The notes under the pieces were generated by a model, which was not told the origin of the DNA, ran no database searches, and worked only from the letters and a program-made list of their open reading frames with translations. This document shows, piece after piece, positions 62,881-64,000 of a stretch of 64,000 bases of DNA; the stretch's first letter is position 1, and every line of letters begins with the position of its first letter. The position numbers were made by a program, and so were the translations under genes. The stretch is from Chromatiaceae bacterium (GTDB taxonomy: Bacteria > Pseudomonadota > Gammaproteobacteria > Chromatiales > Chromatiaceae), in assembly GCA_024235395.1 (NCBI GenBank), contig JACKMK010000002.1, positions 620,001 to 684,000 of the forward strand, read 5' to 3'.

Positions 62881-63714
62881 GTGGCAACGATGTGCCGCGT
62901 CCTGGAGGTTCAGCGCAGCGGCTTCTACGCCTGGTTGAAGCAGCCCAAGAGCCGACGTGAACGTGAAGACGAGGGCCTGCTTGGCAAGATCAAGCAATTC
63001 TGGATTGAAAGTGGCTTTGCCTACGGCTACCGCAATATTGCCAAAGACCTACGCGACACGGGCGAGTCCTGTGGCAAGAATCGGGTACATCGGATTATGC
63101 GAACCGCTGGTATTCGCTCGCAGCGTGGCTACAAGCGTCATCCGGGCTTCAAAGGCGGCAACGCTAGCCATGTTGCGCCGAACACGCTGGATCGGCAGTT
63201 TGAGATCGACGAGCCGAACAAGGCCTGGGTCACGGATTTCACCTATGTCCGCACCCATGAGGGCTGGTTGTACGTGACCGTCGTCCTCGACCTGTTTTCA
63301 CGCCAGGTCATCGGCTGGAGCATGAAGAACAATCCACGGGCGGATCTGGTCATCGACGCCTTGCTGATGGCTGTTTGGCGCCGTCAACCGAAGCAGCGGG
63401 TGCTGATTCATTCGGATCAGGGCATCCAATACACCTGCAGCGATTGGCGCAAATTTCTCGACGACCACAACCTGGAAGCCAGCATGAGTCGACGGGGCAA
63501 CTGTCACGACAATGCCGTGGCCGAGAGCTTCTTCTCGCTGCTGAAGACCGAGCGCATCAAACGGAAGATCTACAAGACCCGGAACGAAGCACGCGCGGAG
63601 ATCTTCAATTACATCGAGTTTTTCTACAACCCGAATCGCCGGCATGGCAACAACGATGGGCTGTCGCCCGTCGCCTATGAGCAACGGTATTTTGAGAAGC
63701 TGTCAGTTGTCTAG
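62881..63714 (+). CDS. IS3 transposase OrfB (DDE domain)
   Basis: 277 aa from GTG 62881; the frame is open upstream (YAFIKSRLSKYS), as expected for translation by -1 frameshift from OrfA. rve integrase core: WVTDFTYV (D), LIHSDQGIQYTC (D), NAVAESFFSLLKTE (E). HTH_21 start SGFYAWLKQPKSRRERED. Intact, so possibly active. Confidence 0.93.
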   Translation: MATMCRVLEVQRSGFYAWLKQPKSRREREDEGLLGKIKQFWIESGFAYGYRNIAKDLRDTGESCGKNRVHRIMRTAGIRSQRGYKRHPGFKGGNASHVAPNTLDRQFEIDEPNKAWVTDFTYVRTHEGWLYVTVVLDLFSRQVIGWSMKNNPRADLVIDALLMAVWRRQPKQRVLIHSDQGIQYTCSDWRKFLDDHNLEASMSRRGNCHDNAVAESFFSLLKTERIKRKIYKTRNEARAEIFNYIEFFYNPNRRHGNNDGLSPVAYEQRYFEKLSVV

Positions 63715-63808
63715 AAAACTCGGGGCTTGCCAACGCAATACGATCTGTGGCAGGCCGAGCAACACCGCAAAGAGCTGAGAGTTAAGCGGCTGTCCGCGGC
63801 GTGAAAGC

Positions 63809-63943
63809 ACATAACAATTCGGTCAAGCCGTTCGCCTGCGGCTCACTCGGACGTTCAGCACTCCGCGCCTGCTCGCGCATGGCTTCGCCATTGTGGCCCG
63901 ATCAGTCGCTCCGTACTGAACGCCGCTTACCTGGGTGTTAGGC
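63809..63943 (+). repeat. attC55
   Basis: R'' ACATAAC, R' GTTAGGC, with CTGGGTG (not GGGCG) before R'. Subtype I with GCTCGCGCATGGC / GTGGCCCGATC; the centre pairs less well. Confidence 0.92.
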
Positions 63944-64000
63944 GCTGGAAATGCTCGAATCGCGAAGCCATTCTGCCAACGAGTTTTCTCCGATCTCACC
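63938..64000 (-). CDS. doc: C56: second doc copy, partial
   Basis: The 63 bases seen equal 54544-54606 exactly and encode the C-terminal 20 residues of Doc. The rest of the cassette, presumably with the AbrB-type antitoxin, lies outside the window. Confidence 0.85.
   Translation of the reverse strand, partial: GEIGENSLAEWLRDSSISSA

Larger units (their letters stand above)
62498..63733 (+). mobile_element. IS3-family insertion sequence, 1236 bp
   Basis: Terminal inverted repeats TTGGCAAGCCCCGA (left) and its complement TCGGGGCTTGCCAA (right). Two overlapping-frame ORFs of an IS3 transposase. No 2-4 bp target duplication is seen (left flank GCT, right flank CGC). Confidence 0.9.
29328..64000. 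mobile_element. chromosomal (sedentary) integron, right end outside the window
   Basis: intI plus attI plus 55 attC sites, all in the same orientation, spaced 0.44-1.6 kb. The attC sites are 132-139 bp and nearly uniform, unlike the mixed attC set of mobile integrons. No tni genes, sul1 or qacE are seen. The array continues past 64,000. Confidence 0.95.

Noticed and set aside
31437..63943. Regularly spaced repeats that could suggest a CRISPR array
   Set aside because: Repeats are 132-139 bp with internal inverted symmetry and R''/R' boxes, spacers are 0.3-1.4 kb genes, and intI is adjacent. They are attC sites.

Overview
The window is a stretch of gammaproteobacterial chromosome that runs into a large sedentary chromosomal integron. 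Genes in about 1-30,700 are GC-rich and compact. They include an Ppx/GppA phosphatase, IspG, an Uup-type ABC-F ATPase, a sulfide:quinone oxidoreductase-like flavoprotein and a CrbSR-like acetate-switch locus. This mix suggests a Chromatiales-like, possibly sulfur-oxidising gammaproteobacterium; that placement is inference, since no rRNA or marker gene is present.

Left part. Minus-strand unit 1-3523: Ppx, a SAM methyltransferase, and two small genes joined by GTGA overlaps. Then a secreted CAP-domain protein with Cys-rich repeats, a zinc-ribbon Nudix hydrolase and a small membrane-anchored protein. Positions 6578-16200 form one minus-strand acetate/signal-transduction cluster: DEDDh exonuclease, cNMP/CBS/DUF294 protein, sodium:solute symporter, DUF4212 subunit, NtrC-type response regulator that lacks GAFTGA, a symporter-fused sensor kinase, and a 65-aa membrane protein. 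The same palindrome GTTAC-N5-GTAAC lies upstream of both halves of this cluster. Next come a DUF6394-like protein with a TrkA-N potassium channel, a DUF302 protein, the Sqr-like protein, an inverted repeat element (20.8-21.3 kb), ispG, a GlcG/HbpS-like protein, a hotdog thioesterase, a LysR regulator, a DUF1127 protein, a 2OG-Fe(II) oxygenase, a Crp/Fnr regulator, a TPMT-family methyltransferase and uup.

Right part. A 463-aa integron integrase (29,328-30,719, minus) faces away from an attI region, followed by 55 attC sites, all in the same orientation (31,437-63,943). They bound 55 complete cassettes (called C1-C55) and a 56th cut by the window end. The attC sites are 132-139 bp and strongly alike, as in vertically held chromosomal integrons. 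Base composition falls sharply and codon use changes inside cassettes. Most carry one plus-strand ORF. Recognisable content: toxin-antitoxin pairs (Doc/AbrB-type twice, BrnT/BrnA), five different HEPN-like families with exact R-x4-H, SUKH, DUF4304 and Rap1a/Tai-type immunity-like proteins, FRG and GIY-YIG-like proteins, an EthD protein, a c'-type cytochrome (two identical copies), and many small membrane proteins. An IS3-family element sits in C55.

The least explained parts are: an eight-copy cassette with a body of exactly 310 bp (311 in one copy) whose coding frame is unclear and which shows reciprocal chimeras; three ORF-poor cassettes sharing a 57-nt motif with a covarying stem; and a duplicated HEPN-like cassette whose copies differ only by amino-acid-changing substitutions. 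Left-hand genes look like core metabolism and regulation; the array looks like a store of defence, immunity and stress functions whose expression depends on the attI-side promoter or on promoters inside individual cassettes.
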